From Streptomyces ficellus (GTDB lineage: Bacteria; Actinomycetota; Actinomycetes; Streptomycetales; Streptomycetaceae), in the NCBI RefSeq assembly GCF_009739905.1, contig NZ_CP034279.1, forward strand, positions 2,480,001 to 2,544,000: 64,000 nt of DNA, read 5' to 3'. Position 1 is the first letter of the stretch. The number at the start of each line of letters is the position of its first letter. A program made the position numbers and the translations under genes. Shown in pieces: positions 26,728 through 35,046 of the stretch. The notes under the pieces are model-generated. The model saw nothing but the letters and a program-made list of their open reading frames with translations. It was not told where the DNA came from and ran no database searches.

Positions 26728-26898
26728 TCAGGCCGTGCCGCTGCCCGAGTGGGACTTCTCCATGACCTCGCGGAAGCGGGCGTAACCGGCCAGCTCCGCC
26801 ACGTCGCCGGTGGTCCGGTCGCGGGAGGCCCAGCCTCCCCATATCGCAGCGCCGATGGCAGCGAACAGCGGAATCAGCAACCAGATGAGAACTGCCAT
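26728..26898 (-). CDS. Small single-span membrane protein
   Basis: 56 residues: one hydrophobic segment (VLIWLLIPLFAAIGAAIWGGW, slightly over 20 residues long) at the very N-terminus, then a short hydrophilic tail (GDVAELAGYARFREVM). The ATG at 26898 is preceded by GGGAGG at six bases; an upstream in-frame start at 26931 is less well placed. Function unknown. Same direction as the Lon-like protease, 87 bases upstream of it, so it may be cotranscribed and could be a small partner or substrate. Confidence 0.75.
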   Translation of the reverse strand: MAVLIWLLIPLFAAIGAAIWGGWASRDRTTGDVAELAGYARFREVMEKSHSGSGTA

Positions 26899-27024
26899 CG
26901 CGACCTCCCGTCCCCTGTTGAGCACACCCACGAACTGATCAGCAGATTAACCATCCACCGGTTCAACGCTCACGCCAGGGGTCGGGTTACGCAAATCGGA
27001 CGTCTGCTCACCGTCCGGATCCGG

Positions 27025-27486
<462 letters not shown>

Positions 27487-27616
27487 ACGTCCCATCGTGC
27501 CGCACGGGACTGACATCGCGGAATAGCGTTTTCGACCGGCCCGGCCACGCGCGCGTTGGAGCCTCCTACAGGGCCGCCGGAGCCGCCGCGCACCACCACG
27601 TACACGGACCCGGCGC

Positions 27617-28726
27617 CTACAGACCGCGGCGCTTGCGGGCCCGGCGTACCAGGGCGGCGGTGCCCAGCAGGGCGACCGTCGCGCCCGCGGCGCCCGCCGC
27701 CGTGGCGTCCTTGCGGCCGAGGCGGCGGCCGGCGACCGTGTGGCGGCCCTCGACCTCCTCCAGGAGCGCGGCGAGGACCTCCTCGTTGGTCCACTGCGGC
27801 CGCCAGCCCGCGTCGTGCAGGCGCCCGACGCTGACCACCCACGGGTGCATCGTGTAGGCGAGGTCGCCCGCGGGCGACGGCGTGAGCCCGATGCGGTGCA
27901 GCCGCGCGGCCGCGCCCAGGGCGACGGCGGACGGCAGCTCCATGCGGCGGATTCCGCTCAGCTCCTCGACCTCCTCCTGGTCCAGCCAGCCGTCGCAGCC
28001 GACGGCGAACTCGCCCTCGACCTTCTCCAGCGCCGCGTACTCCAGCGCGCTGACCAGGTCCTCGACGTGGCAGAACTGCCAGGCCGGGCGCGATCCGGCG
28101 ACCACCAGCAGCCGGGGCGACTCGAAGTACCGGGTCAGGGCCGTGTCCGTACCGCCCACCAGGACGGCGGGGCGCACGACCGTGACGTTCAGGCCGGGGT
28201 GCGCGCGGGGGGCGCGGCGGGCCAGGCGCTCGATCTCCAGCAGGTCACCCACACCGGTGGCCTCGGCGGTGGCCCGGAGCTCGGCGTCCTCGGAGAGCGG
28301 GATGTCGTTGTCGGGCAGCGCCCCGTAGACCATGGCGGAGGTGCACAGCACCACCCGGTGGACCCCGGCGGCCGCCGCGGCGGTCAGCACGGTCTGCGTA
28401 CCGCGCACGTTGTACGCGGTACGGGCGGCGGCGTCGGTCTCCAGGTCGAGGTCGAGCGCCAGGTGCACGACGACGTCGGCGCCGCGCAGTTTCTCGGCGA
28501 TGGCCGGGTCCCGCACGTCGAGGACGTGCCACTGCGCCTCTGAGAGGTCGCCGCGCCGCTCGTCGATGGCGACGACCTGCTTGACCTCCCCCGACGCGGC
28601 GAGGCGGCGGGCGAGCAGGTCTCCGACACCGGACGCGGCGCCGGTGACCGCGACGACGGGGCCGCGGCCGGCGGACTGGGTTGAGTGGTTTCGCGCTGCG
28701 CGAACCTGTGGATCTGGGGAACTCAC
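27617..28726 (-). CDS. SDR-family NAD-dependent epimerase/dehydratase with C-terminal membrane anchor
   Basis: 369 residues. Rossmann motif VTGAASGVG near residue 28, the acidic DVRDPAIAEKLRGADVVVHLA second strand, a Ser and Tyr in CTSAMVYGALP, and a sugar-nucleotide-epimerase-like middle. The usual YxxxK lysine is not obvious after the tyrosine (IERLARRAP follows), so catalysis is uncertain. The last 30 residues form a hydrophobic helix plus RRARKRR, suggesting a tail anchor in the membrane. GTG 28726 follows GGAGA. Substrate unknown. Confidence 0.85.
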   Translation of the reverse strand: MSSPDPQVRAARNHSTQSAGRGPVVAVTGAASGVGDLLARRLAASGEVKQVVAIDERRGDLSEAQWHVLDVRDPAIAEKLRGADVVVHLALDLDLETDAAARTAYNVRGTQTVLTAAAAAGVHRVVLCTSAMVYGALPDNDIPLSEDAELRATAEATGVGDLLEIERLARRAPRAHPGLNVTVVRPAVLVGGTDTALTRYFESPRLLVVAGSRPAWQFCHVEDLVSALEYAALEKVEGEFAVGCDGWLDQEEVEELSGIRRMELPSAVALGAAARLHRIGLTPSPAGDLAYTMHPWVVSVGRLHDAGWRPQWTNEEVLAALLEEVEGRHTVAGRRLGRKDATAAGAAGATVALLGTAALVRRARKRRGL

Positions 28727-28751
28727 CGGGCGTCTCCAGCGGTTGTCTTCA

Positions 28752-28778
28752 GTACGTACGTGTATGACGCGTACGTAC
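28752..28778. promoter_or_regulatory. Paired GTACGTAC palindromes in a divergent promoter region
   Basis: Two identical self-complementary 8-mers, gtacgtac, separated by 11 bases, so centre-to-centre distance is 19 bases (about two helical turns). The intervening bases contain a -10-like CATACA for the SDR gene. Looks like a two-site operator; the regulator is unknown. Confidence 0.5.
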
Positions 28779-28916
28779 CAGGTGGCGTCCATCCTGCCGC
28801 AGGCCGTCAGCCGGTGGAGCACCGAGCCCGCATCCGGCTCGGATGTCTACGCTGGTGGTGTTGTCGGGCAGCCGCCGCCGGCAGGAAGCCGGCGGCCCTA
28901 CGAGCCGAGGAACCCC

Positions 28917-30353
28917 GTGAGTGACTCCCCATTCGGATTCGGCCTTCCGCCGGAGGAGCCGGAGGACGGCGACGAAGGCAAGAAGAAGGGACCTGCCGAA
29001 GGTGGCCAGGGTGCCGGTGGCAATCCCTTCGGGTTCGGCGGCATGCCGGGCGGCGGGGACAACCCGTTCGCCGCGATGTTCGGCTCGCTGAACCCCTCGG
29101 ACCTGGGGGCGGCCTTCCAGCAGCTCGGCCAGATGCTGAGCTATGAGGGCGGTCCCGTCAACTGGGACATGGCCAAGCAGATCGCCCGCCAGACGGTCTC
29201 GCAGGGCACGCCCGACGGCACCAAGGACGCCAGTGTGGGTCCCGCCGAGCGGGCGGCCGTCGAGGAGGCCGTGCGCCTGGCCGACCTGTGGCTGGACGGC
29301 GTGACGTCCCTCCCCTCGGGAGCGGGCACCGCCGTGGCGTGGAGCCGCGCGGAGTGGGTCGAGGCGACGCTGCCGGCCTGGCAGCAGCTGGTGGACCCGG
29401 TCGCCGAGCAGGTCGGCGCGGCCATGGGCAATGTGCTGCCCGAGGAGATGCAGGCCATGGCGGGCCCGCTGATCGGCATGATGCGCTCCATGGGCGGCGC
29501 CATGTTCGGGCAGCAGATCGGGCAGGCCGTGGGCGCCCTGGCCGGCGAGGTGGTCGGTTCGACCGATGTCGGGCTGCCGCTCGGACCGGCCGGCAAGGCC
29601 GCGCTGCTGCCGCTGAACGTGGCGGCGTTCGGCAAGGACCTGAGCGTGCCGCAGGACGAGGTGCGGCTGTACCTGGCGCTGCGCGAGGCCGCCCACCAGC
29701 GGCTCTTCGCCCATGTGCCGTGGCTGCGTTCGCACCTGTTCGGCGCGGTCGAGGGGTACGCGCGCGGGATCAAGGTCGACACCGGCAAGCTGGAGGACGC
29801 GGTCGGCGGGCTCGACCCGTCCAACCCCGAGCAGCTTCAGGAAGCACTCCAGCAGGGCATGTTCCAGCCGGAGGACACGCCGGAGCAGAAGGCCGCCCTG
29901 GCGCGCTTGGAGACGGCGCTGGCGCTGGTCGAGGGCTGGGTGGACGCGGTGGTGCACGAGGCCGCCAAGAGCCGCCTGACGTCCGCTGACGCGCTGCGTG
30001 AGACGCTGCGCCGCCGGCGCGCCTCGGGCGGTCCCGCCGAGCAGACGTTCGCGACGCTGATCGGCCTGGAGCTGCGGCCGCGCCGGCTGCGGGACGCCTC
30101 GCGGCTGTGGGCGTCGCTCACGGACGCGCGTGGCGTCGACGGCCGGGACGGCCTGTGGGAGCACCCCGACATGCTGCCCACCGCGTCCGACCTGGACGAC
30201 CCGGACGGCTTCGTCCACCGCGAGCACCTGGACTTCTCGGAGCTCGACAAGATGCTCGGCGAGGCCGCCGGCGGCGGCAAGCGGGACCAGGGTGACGAGC
30301 CGGAGCAGGGCCCGGGGAAGCGCGAGCAGGGTGAGGACGACTCCGACAAGTGA
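28917..30353 (+). CDS. DUF2342/zincin-like family protein (putative zinc-dependent metalloprotease)
   Basis: 478 residues. N-terminal Gly/Phe-rich region (SDSPFGFGLPPEEPED; GGNPFGFGG), then a helical domain with conserved WSRAEWVEATLPAWQQLVDP, MARGPLIGMM-like membrane-proximal helices and AHQRLFAHVPWLRSHL at the place where zincin families carry HExxH. Here that box reads H-Q-R-L-F with the second His further on, so protease activity is unproven. The acidic, repetitive C-terminus (GDEPEQGPGKREQGED) is disordered. Orthologue of Rv3195. GTG 28917 follows GAGGA; a 9-bp perfect hairpin (28874-28896) lies just upstream in the leader. Overlaps the next gene by four bases. Confidence 0.85.
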   Translation: MSDSPFGFGLPPEEPEDGDEGKKKGPAEGGQGAGGNPFGFGGMPGGGDNPFAAMFGSLNPSDLGAAFQQLGQMLSYEGGPVNWDMAKQIARQTVSQGTPDGTKDASVGPAERAAVEEAVRLADLWLDGVTSLPSGAGTAVAWSRAEWVEATLPAWQQLVDPVAEQVGAAMGNVLPEEMQAMAGPLIGMMRSMGGAMFGQQIGQAVGALAGEVVGSTDVGLPLGPAGKAALLPLNVAAFGKDLSVPQDEVRLYLALREAAHQRLFAHVPWLRSHLFGAVEGYARGIKVDTGKLEDAVGGLDPSNPEQLQEALQQGMFQPEDTPEQKAALARLETALALVEGWVDAVVHEAAKSRLTSADALRETLRRRRASGGPAEQTFATLIGLELRPRRLRDASRLWASLTDARGVDGRDGLWEHPDMLPTASDLDDPDGFVHREHLDFSELDKMLGEAAGGGKRDQGDEPEQGPGKREQGEDDSDK

Positions 30354-30871
30354 GCCTGTACGACGACGCCGTCCTCGTACTGAAGGGGTACGAGGAGCAG
30401 CCGGAGCTGCGCCAGGTCTATCTCGACCACCTGGCGGCCCACCCGGACGGCATATGGAAGGCCTGTGGGGCCGGGCACCTGACGGCCAGCGCGCTGGTGG
30501 TCGATCCGGGCCGCGGCCGGGTCCTGCTGACCCTGCACAAGAAGCTCGGTATGTGGCTGCAGATGGGCGGCCACTGCGAGCCCGGTGACGAGACGGTCGC
30601 CGGGGCGGCGCTGCGCGAGGCCACCGAGGAGTCCGGGATCCCCGGTCTGACGCTGCTCCCGGGCGGTCCGGCGCGTCTGGACCGGCACGCGATCCCGGCG
30701 CCCTGCCACTGGCACCTCGACCTGCAGTACGTGGCAATCGCGCCGCCGGACGCGGTGGCGGCGATCAGTGACGAGTCGCTGGACCTGCGCTGGTTCGCCT
30801 ACGAGGACGTGGCGGCCGTGGCCGACGCGTCGGTGGTGCGGCTGGTGGAGGCGGCCCGGGCCACGCTGTAG
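30350..30871 (+). CDS. NUDIX hydrolase
   Basis: 173 residues. The Nudix box is present as GGHCEPGDETVAGAALREAT followed by EESG, with the REATEE metal-binding core intact and one extra residue in the first spacer. Cleaves nucleoside diphosphate linked to another moiety; substrate unknown. The GTG start overlaps the stop of the DUF2342 gene (GTGA), so translation is coupled. Residues 40-60 (AGHLTASALVVD) are typical of a streptomycete subfamily. Confidence 0.9.
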   Translation: MSLYDDAVLVLKGYEEQPELRQVYLDHLAAHPDGIWKACGAGHLTASALVVDPGRGRVLLTLHKKLGMWLQMGGHCEPGDETVAGAALREATEESGIPGLTLLPGGPARLDRHAIPAPCHWHLDLQYVAIAPPDAVAAISDESLDLRWFAYEDVAAVADASVVRLVEAARATL

Positions 30872-30884
30872 CGCGGGACACGGG

Positions 30885-30916
30885 TAAGGGGCGGCCGCCA
30901 TGGCGACCGCCCCTTA
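30885..30916. terminator. Bidirectional terminator between NUDIX and AIM24 genes
   Basis: A 16-bp inverted repeat with one mismatch and almost no loop (taaggggcgg ... ccgcccctta), 13 bases after the NUDIX stop and 46 bases after the AIM24 stop on the other strand. Confidence 0.7.
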
Positions 30917-30962
30917 CGGGCGTCCGGAGCCGGCACGGGCACCCGGCGTCGGTGCGAAGGCT

Positions 30963-31718
30963 TCAGTTCCAGGCGTTGTTCTGGTTCTGCGCGTGCGCGC
31001 CCTGTTGCCCCACGCCGAACTGCGCGCCGAGTCCCTGGCCGATCTGAGCGGCCTGCGGCGGCATGACCTCGCTGGGCTGGACGAGCGCGAAGCCCTGGCC
31101 CAGGAAGCTCAGCTCCCAGCCCTCGCCGGTGCTGCCGCGGCGGCGGCGCACGTTGGACGAGTGCGTCTGCGCCTGCATCTGGACCCGCAGCGACGTCGAC
31201 CAGGCGACGATCGCGTCCGCGTCGACGCTGACGTACTTGTCCGGGGTGACGTCCATCATCAGCGGCTGGCCGGAGGTCATCAGCGCGACCTTGCCCCGGC
31301 CGGAGATGTTCAGCTGGTACTTCCCGGAGCCGGAGATGCCGTACTGGCTGTCCACCGCGATGACCTCGGTGTGCAGCGCGGAGTCCAGCGCCAGGACGTA
31401 GGCGCTGTCCACGGTCAGGCCCTCGTTGTCGACGTCCACGACGTGGATGTACTGGGCCAGGTTGGCGAAGTAGACGGTGCCCTGCCCGGAGCAGCGCATC
31501 AGGTCCAGGCCCTCACCGGTGTTGGCGCGGGCGCGGCGCTGGTTGTTGTTCTGGTACTCGCCGTCGAAGTCCATCAGCCCCTGGTACGCGACCATGGCGC
31601 CCTTGCGGGCGAGGACGTCGTCGTGGCCGGTGAGGGCGACCCGCAGGAGCTGCGGGTTTTGCACGACGTACCGCTCCTGGCTCTGCTGTTCGGTGTGGCT
31701 GAAAAGCGGGCTCTGCAT
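30963..31718 (-). CDS. AIM24 family protein (third gene of the AIM24 operon)
   Basis: 251 residues. AIM24/TRAP-like beta-helix domain: LLRVALTGHDDVLARKGAMV, GLDLMRCSGQGTVYFANLAQ, VLALDSALHTEV, LNISGRGKVALMTSGQP and a VSVDADAIVAWSTSLRVQ block. The tail is Gln/Gly/Ala-rich (IGQGLGAQFGVGQQGAHAQN). The eukaryotic namesake is mitochondrial; bacterial function is unknown. It lies 19 bases after the second AIM24 gene, downstream of a TerD-AIM24 fusion in the same operon. Confidence 0.88.
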   Translation of the reverse strand: MQSPLFSHTEQQSQERYVVQNPQLLRVALTGHDDVLARKGAMVAYQGLMDFDGEYQNNNQRRARANTGEGLDLMRCSGQGTVYFANLAQYIHVVDVDNEGLTVDSAYVLALDSALHTEVIAVDSQYGISGSGKYQLNISGRGKVALMTSGQPLMMDVTPDKYVSVDADAIVAWSTSLRVQMQAQTHSSNVRRRRGSTGEGWELSFLGQGFALVQPSEVMPPQAAQIGQGLGAQFGVGQQGAHAQNQNNAWN

Positions 31719-31737
31719 GGTGTGTTCTCGCTCCCCC

Positions 31738-32418
31738 TCAGCCCCGGACCCGCAGGCGGTCCGTGCTGTCCTCGCTCGGCTGTACGACGACGATGCCCTG
31801 TCCCGAGAAGGCCATCTGGTACGCCTCTCCGCTGCCCCGCCCGATCAGGGAGGAGGCCTTGAAGCTGCGCTTGCCCTTGACCTTGAGCGCCGGTGACCAG
31901 GCCACCAGCGCGTCGGGGTCGACGTACGTCTCGTCCTCGCCGCGGCCGCAGTCGACGACGATCGGGGTGCCGCGCGAGGTCAGGGCGACCCAGCCGGTGC
32001 CGGCGAACTGGACGTTCCACAGGCCCTGGCCGGCGAACTTGGCCATGCCCTTGACCCTTTCGGCACCCCACTGGAGGTGTGCGTCGAAGGCCAGCACATT
32101 GGTGCCGTTCACGGAGAGCGCGTCGTTGTTGAGGTTGATGACGACGACGTCCGCGCCGTAGTCCGCGAGGTACAGCAGACCGTCGCCGGAGCACTTCATG
32201 ACGGGGGCGCCCTCGCCCGTCACCCACTGGGAGGCGATCTGGCGGACGGCCGGGGGGTTGGGCTCGTACTGGACGAAGCCCTCGTAGGACACGACGGAGC
32301 CGGTGCGCGCGTACAGGTCCTGGCCGGAGGCCATGGCGACCTTCAGCATGTGACGGCCGTGGTTCTCCATCCGGGCCACGACCGGGGTCGGGGCGAAGCC
32401 CGCGAGTTGCTGGTTCAT
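31738..32418 (-). CDS. AIM24 family protein (second gene of the AIM24 operon)
   Basis: 226 residues with the same beta-rich AIM24 core: RHMLKVAMASGQDLYARTGS, GAPVMKCSGDGLLYLADYGA, VLAFDAHLQWGAERVKGM, WNVQFAGTGWVALTSRGTP and VDPDALVAWSPALKVKGK. ATG 32418 follows GAGGGAG and is 13 bases after the stop of the TerD-AIM24 gene, so the genes are co-translated. Paralogous to the genes on either side. Confidence 0.88.
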   Translation of the reverse strand: MNQQLAGFAPTPVVARMENHGRHMLKVAMASGQDLYARTGSVVSYEGFVQYEPNPPAVRQIASQWVTGEGAPVMKCSGDGLLYLADYGADVVVINLNNDALSVNGTNVLAFDAHLQWGAERVKGMAKFAGQGLWNVQFAGTGWVALTSRGTPIVVDCGRGEDETYVDPDALVAWSPALKVKGKRSFKASSLIGRGSGEAYQMAFSGQGIVVVQPSEDSTDRLRVRG

Positions 32419-32431
32419 TGTTCGGGCTCCC

Positions 32432-34117
32432 TCAGACCTCGTAGGGCTGGACGACGATGAAGTTGCCGGGGGCTCCCCGGAACTGCAGGTTGACGGTCTC
32501 GCCACTGTGGCCGGGGTAGGCGTTGCGGCGCAGCCGGACCTGGCTGGAGAGGATCACCTGGGACGCGGACGACCAGGCGACGACCGCGTTGCAGTCGGCG
32601 AACGTCGTCGGGGTGACGGGCAGGACGACCGGGACGCCGCGGGTCTTGACGACGACCGTGCCGGAGCCCTGGAACTGCATGGTGAACAGTGCCCCGCCGG
32701 GGATGCCGTGGCCCTCGATGCGGCGGACCTCGTACTGCAGCGTCTCGTCGAACGCCAGGACGTTCTCGGCGGAGACGCAGATGCCGTCGCCCTGGAGCTC
32801 GATGGGGTGCAGGTGGGCGCCCTCCTCGGCGAGGAAGACCTGGCCGCGGCCGGTGCAGCGCATCAGCTGCATCTCCTGGCCGGTGGCATTGCCGACGATG
32901 CGGCCGGAGAAACCGGCGCCCTTGTAGCTGAAGTCGACCTTGCCCTGGTACATGACCATGCTGCCCTGCCGGGCGAGGACGGGCGTGCCGCCCATGGCCA
33001 GGTCAACCCGCATGAGCTGCTGGTTCTGCGGCGTCCAGCGCTGCCCGGTGGCGGTCTCGCGGTACTTCTGGAGGGCGGCCTCGAGTCCGGGGCCGGCCTG
33101 CGGCATGCCCTGGGGCACGCCCTGAGGGGCTCCGCCGGGCGGCATGCCGAGGGGCGGCTGCTGGCCGTAGGGCTGGCCGTACGGCTGCCCGGGCTGCTGA
33201 CCGTACGGGCCGGGCGCCGGGGGCTGCTGCCCGTAGGGCGCCGGGGCGCCGTGCGGGGGCGTCTGGCCCGGCACCTGGCCGTACTGCGGCTGGTGGGGCT
33301 GCTGAGGCGGCTGGCCGTACGGCGACGGCGGGGCGGGCGGGGTCGGCGCGGCCGGTGCGGGCGCTGCGATCGGTGCGGCGAGCGTCGGCGCGGTGTGCAC
33401 GGGCTGCTGCACCGGCGCGGGAGCCGGAGCTGGAGCGGGAGCGGCGGGGGCGCCGAACGACGGGGCGGGCTGCGGGGCCTGCGGAGACTGCGGGGCCTGC
33501 GGCGCGGCGGGCGCGGCCGGGGCGCCGAACGCGGGCGGGGCGAAGGACGGCGCCGCGGCCTGCGGCTGCTGCGGGGCGGCCTGCTCCTCCTCGGCGACCT
33601 CGCCACCGAAGTTCTTCAGCAGCGCCTCCAGTCCGCCGTCGAAGCCCTGGCCGACGGCGGCGAACCGCCAGACGTCCTTGAGGTAGAAGTCGCCCAGCAT
33701 CACCGCGCGCTCGGTGCTGAACTCCGAGCCGTCGAACGCGTACCGGGCGACCTCCTCGCCGCCCGCCACGATCCGGATGTACCCGGGGCCCACCTGGGAC
33801 ATCTGGCCCGCGCCGTCGATCGTCGCGGTGAACGAGAGCTTGTGGATCTGCGGCGGGACGCGGTCGAGCGTGACGCGGAAGGACTCGGTGTCACCGGCCT
33901 GCGCGCCGAGCAACTGGAGGGACTCCTCGGGCGACTTCGGCTGGTTGAAGAAGATGAAATACCGGTCGTCCGAGAGCTGCTCATTGGCGTCGAGTCCGAA
34001 GCAGCTGATGTCAAAGGTCAGACCTGGAGCGGCGATCTGCACTCCCACGTACAGATCGGTTCCGGGTGTGAGATCGCTGATCTTGGCCTTGTGGCCCCGT
34101 TGGAATTCCCTGGCCAT
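32432..34117 (-). CDS. TerD-AIM24 fusion protein with Pro/Gln/Ala linker
   Basis: 561 residues in three parts. Residues 1-175 form a TerD domain (calcium-binding tellurite-resistance family): FQRGHKAKISDLTPGTDLYV, DISCFGLDANEQLSDDRYFIFFNQ, MLGDFYLKDVWRFAAVGQGF. Residues about 178-350 are a low-complexity linker with repeated APAAP, PQAPQ and PYGQQP units. Residues about 365-561 are an AIM24 domain (NQQLMRVDLAMGGTPVLARQ, MQLMRCTGRGQVFLAEEGAH, VLAFDETLQYEVRRIEG). First gene of a three-gene AIM24 operon. TerD proteins occur in Ter stress/phage-defence complexes; a shared role for the AIM24 proteins is inference. Confidence 0.92.
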   Translation of the reverse strand: MAREFQRGHKAKISDLTPGTDLYVGVQIAAPGLTFDISCFGLDANEQLSDDRYFIFFNQPKSPEESLQLLGAQAGDTESFRVTLDRVPPQIHKLSFTATIDGAGQMSQVGPGYIRIVAGGEEVARYAFDGSEFSTERAVMLGDFYLKDVWRFAAVGQGFDGGLEALLKNFGGEVAEEEQAAPQQPQAAAPSFAPPAFGAPAAPAAPQAPQSPQAPQPAPSFGAPAAPAPAPAPAPVQQPVHTAPTLAAPIAAPAPAAPTPPAPPSPYGQPPQQPHQPQYGQVPGQTPPHGAPAPYGQQPPAPGPYGQQPGQPYGQPYGQQPPLGMPPGGAPQGVPQGMPQAGPGLEAALQKYRETATGQRWTPQNQQLMRVDLAMGGTPVLARQGSMVMYQGKVDFSYKGAGFSGRIVGNATGQEMQLMRCTGRGQVFLAEEGAHLHPIELQGDGICVSAENVLAFDETLQYEVRRIEGHGIPGGALFTMQFQGSGTVVVKTRGVPVVLPVTPTTFADCNAVVAWSSASQVILSSQVRLRRNAYPGHSGETVNLQFRGAPGNFIVVQPYEV

Positions 34118-34249
34118 GCGTAACGACCGTCCCCCATCCCGAATTTTCGAATGCGTCGCGCCAGGCTAACGGCTGGCGACGACAATGAGCCAAGTCGGGA
34201 CGGTTTCGGTACAGGATCGGTGAATGTCACTCTCCGCGAGCGACTGGTG

Positions 34250-34825
34250 TCACTCTCCGCGACCGGCCGGGAGGTGCGGCAAGCGGCCCGCCGCGGCGAC
34301 TCCTTCGAGGTAGCCGCGCGCCCGCTCGGTGCGGGGGTAGGCCTCCAGCAGCCGCCAGAACCGGGGTCCGTGGCCAGGAACCAGCAGGTGCGCCAGCTCG
34401 TGCACGAGGACGTAGTCCACGACATACTCGGGCATGCCCTGGAGACGGTGCGACAGCCGGATGCTGCCCTCCGCCGGGGTGCAGGAACCCCACCGGGTGT
34501 TCTGGTTGGTGACCCACCGGACCGACGCCGGCCGCGCCCTGCCCTCGAAATACTGGGCGGACAGCCGCTCCGCGCGCTCGGTCAGCTCCGCGTCGCCGAG
34601 GATCCGTTTGCTCTCCTGGGCGGCGAGCTTGTCGAGCATCACGCTCACCCAGCGCCGCTCCTCAGCCTCCGACATCCGGGCCGGAATGAGCACGACGGTC
34701 CGGTCGCCCTCGCGGTAGGCGGAGACGGTCCTGTTGCGCCGGGGGCTCCTGCGCACCTCGACCGCACTCGTCCCGGTACGGCGGGGAGAGTCGCTCGTCG
34801 GACTGCGCTGTGGGTCGGCGGGCAC
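34250..34825 (-). CDS. YgjP/DUF45-type zinc metallopeptidase
   Basis: 191 residues. The M48-like/DUF45 zinc site is complete: VHELAHLLVPGHGPRFWRLL (HExxH, then H-G-xx-F-W). Upstream the family motif NQNTRWGSCTPAEGSIRLS is present. The N-terminus is Arg/Ser-rich and likely disordered. Soluble protein of unknown substrate. GTG start at 34825. The same phrase gtcactctccgcga occurs at its 3' end and again about 28 bases downstream. Confidence 0.9.
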   Translation of the reverse strand: MPADPQRSPTSDSPRRTGTSAVEVRRSPRRNRTVSAYREGDRTVVLIPARMSEAEERRWVSVMLDKLAAQESKRILGDAELTERAERLSAQYFEGRARPASVRWVTNQNTRWGSCTPAEGSIRLSHRLQGMPEYVVDYVLVHELAHLLVPGHGPRFWRLLEAYPRTERARGYLEGVAAAGRLPHLPAGRGE

Positions 34826-34887
34826 GGCCCCGACGTTACCCGCTGTCAGCGCGGGAAGTCCCGCCCCCGGAACGGTTCGCCTCCGAT

Positions 34888-34939
34888 CCGTCCACAGCCT
34901 GCACCATTTGAACGACTAATACACCCTGCCTGTGGACAA
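34888..34939. promoter_or_regulatory. DnaA-box-like pair in inverted orientation
   Basis: An exact Streptomyces-type DnaA box TTGTCCACA lies on the minus strand at 34939-34931, and a near match CCGTCCACA on the plus strand at 34888-34896. Together they form an inverted repeat (gtccacag ... ctgtggac) around an AT-richer stretch (accatttgaacgactaatac). Lies between the YgjP gene and the ThiF-type gene. Confidence 0.5.
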
Positions 34940-35046
34940 CTTTCCTGAGCCTCCGCCGCCGCCGGGCATTCTGTCCCCGGGAGATCGACGAGGGACCGGC
35001 GGCGGCTTCTCGACGAAGATCGTCGACGAGGATCACGGGGGCGGAT

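Noticed and set aside
34201..34265. Direct repeat gtcactctccgcga (two copies) as an attachment site
   Set aside because: Only 14 bases, 28 bases apart, one copy inside the 3' end of the YgjP gene, with no recombinase nearby.
34888..34939. Replication origin
   Set aside because: Only two DnaA boxes, no dnaA/dnaN neighbours; Streptomyces oriC contains many boxes next to those genes.
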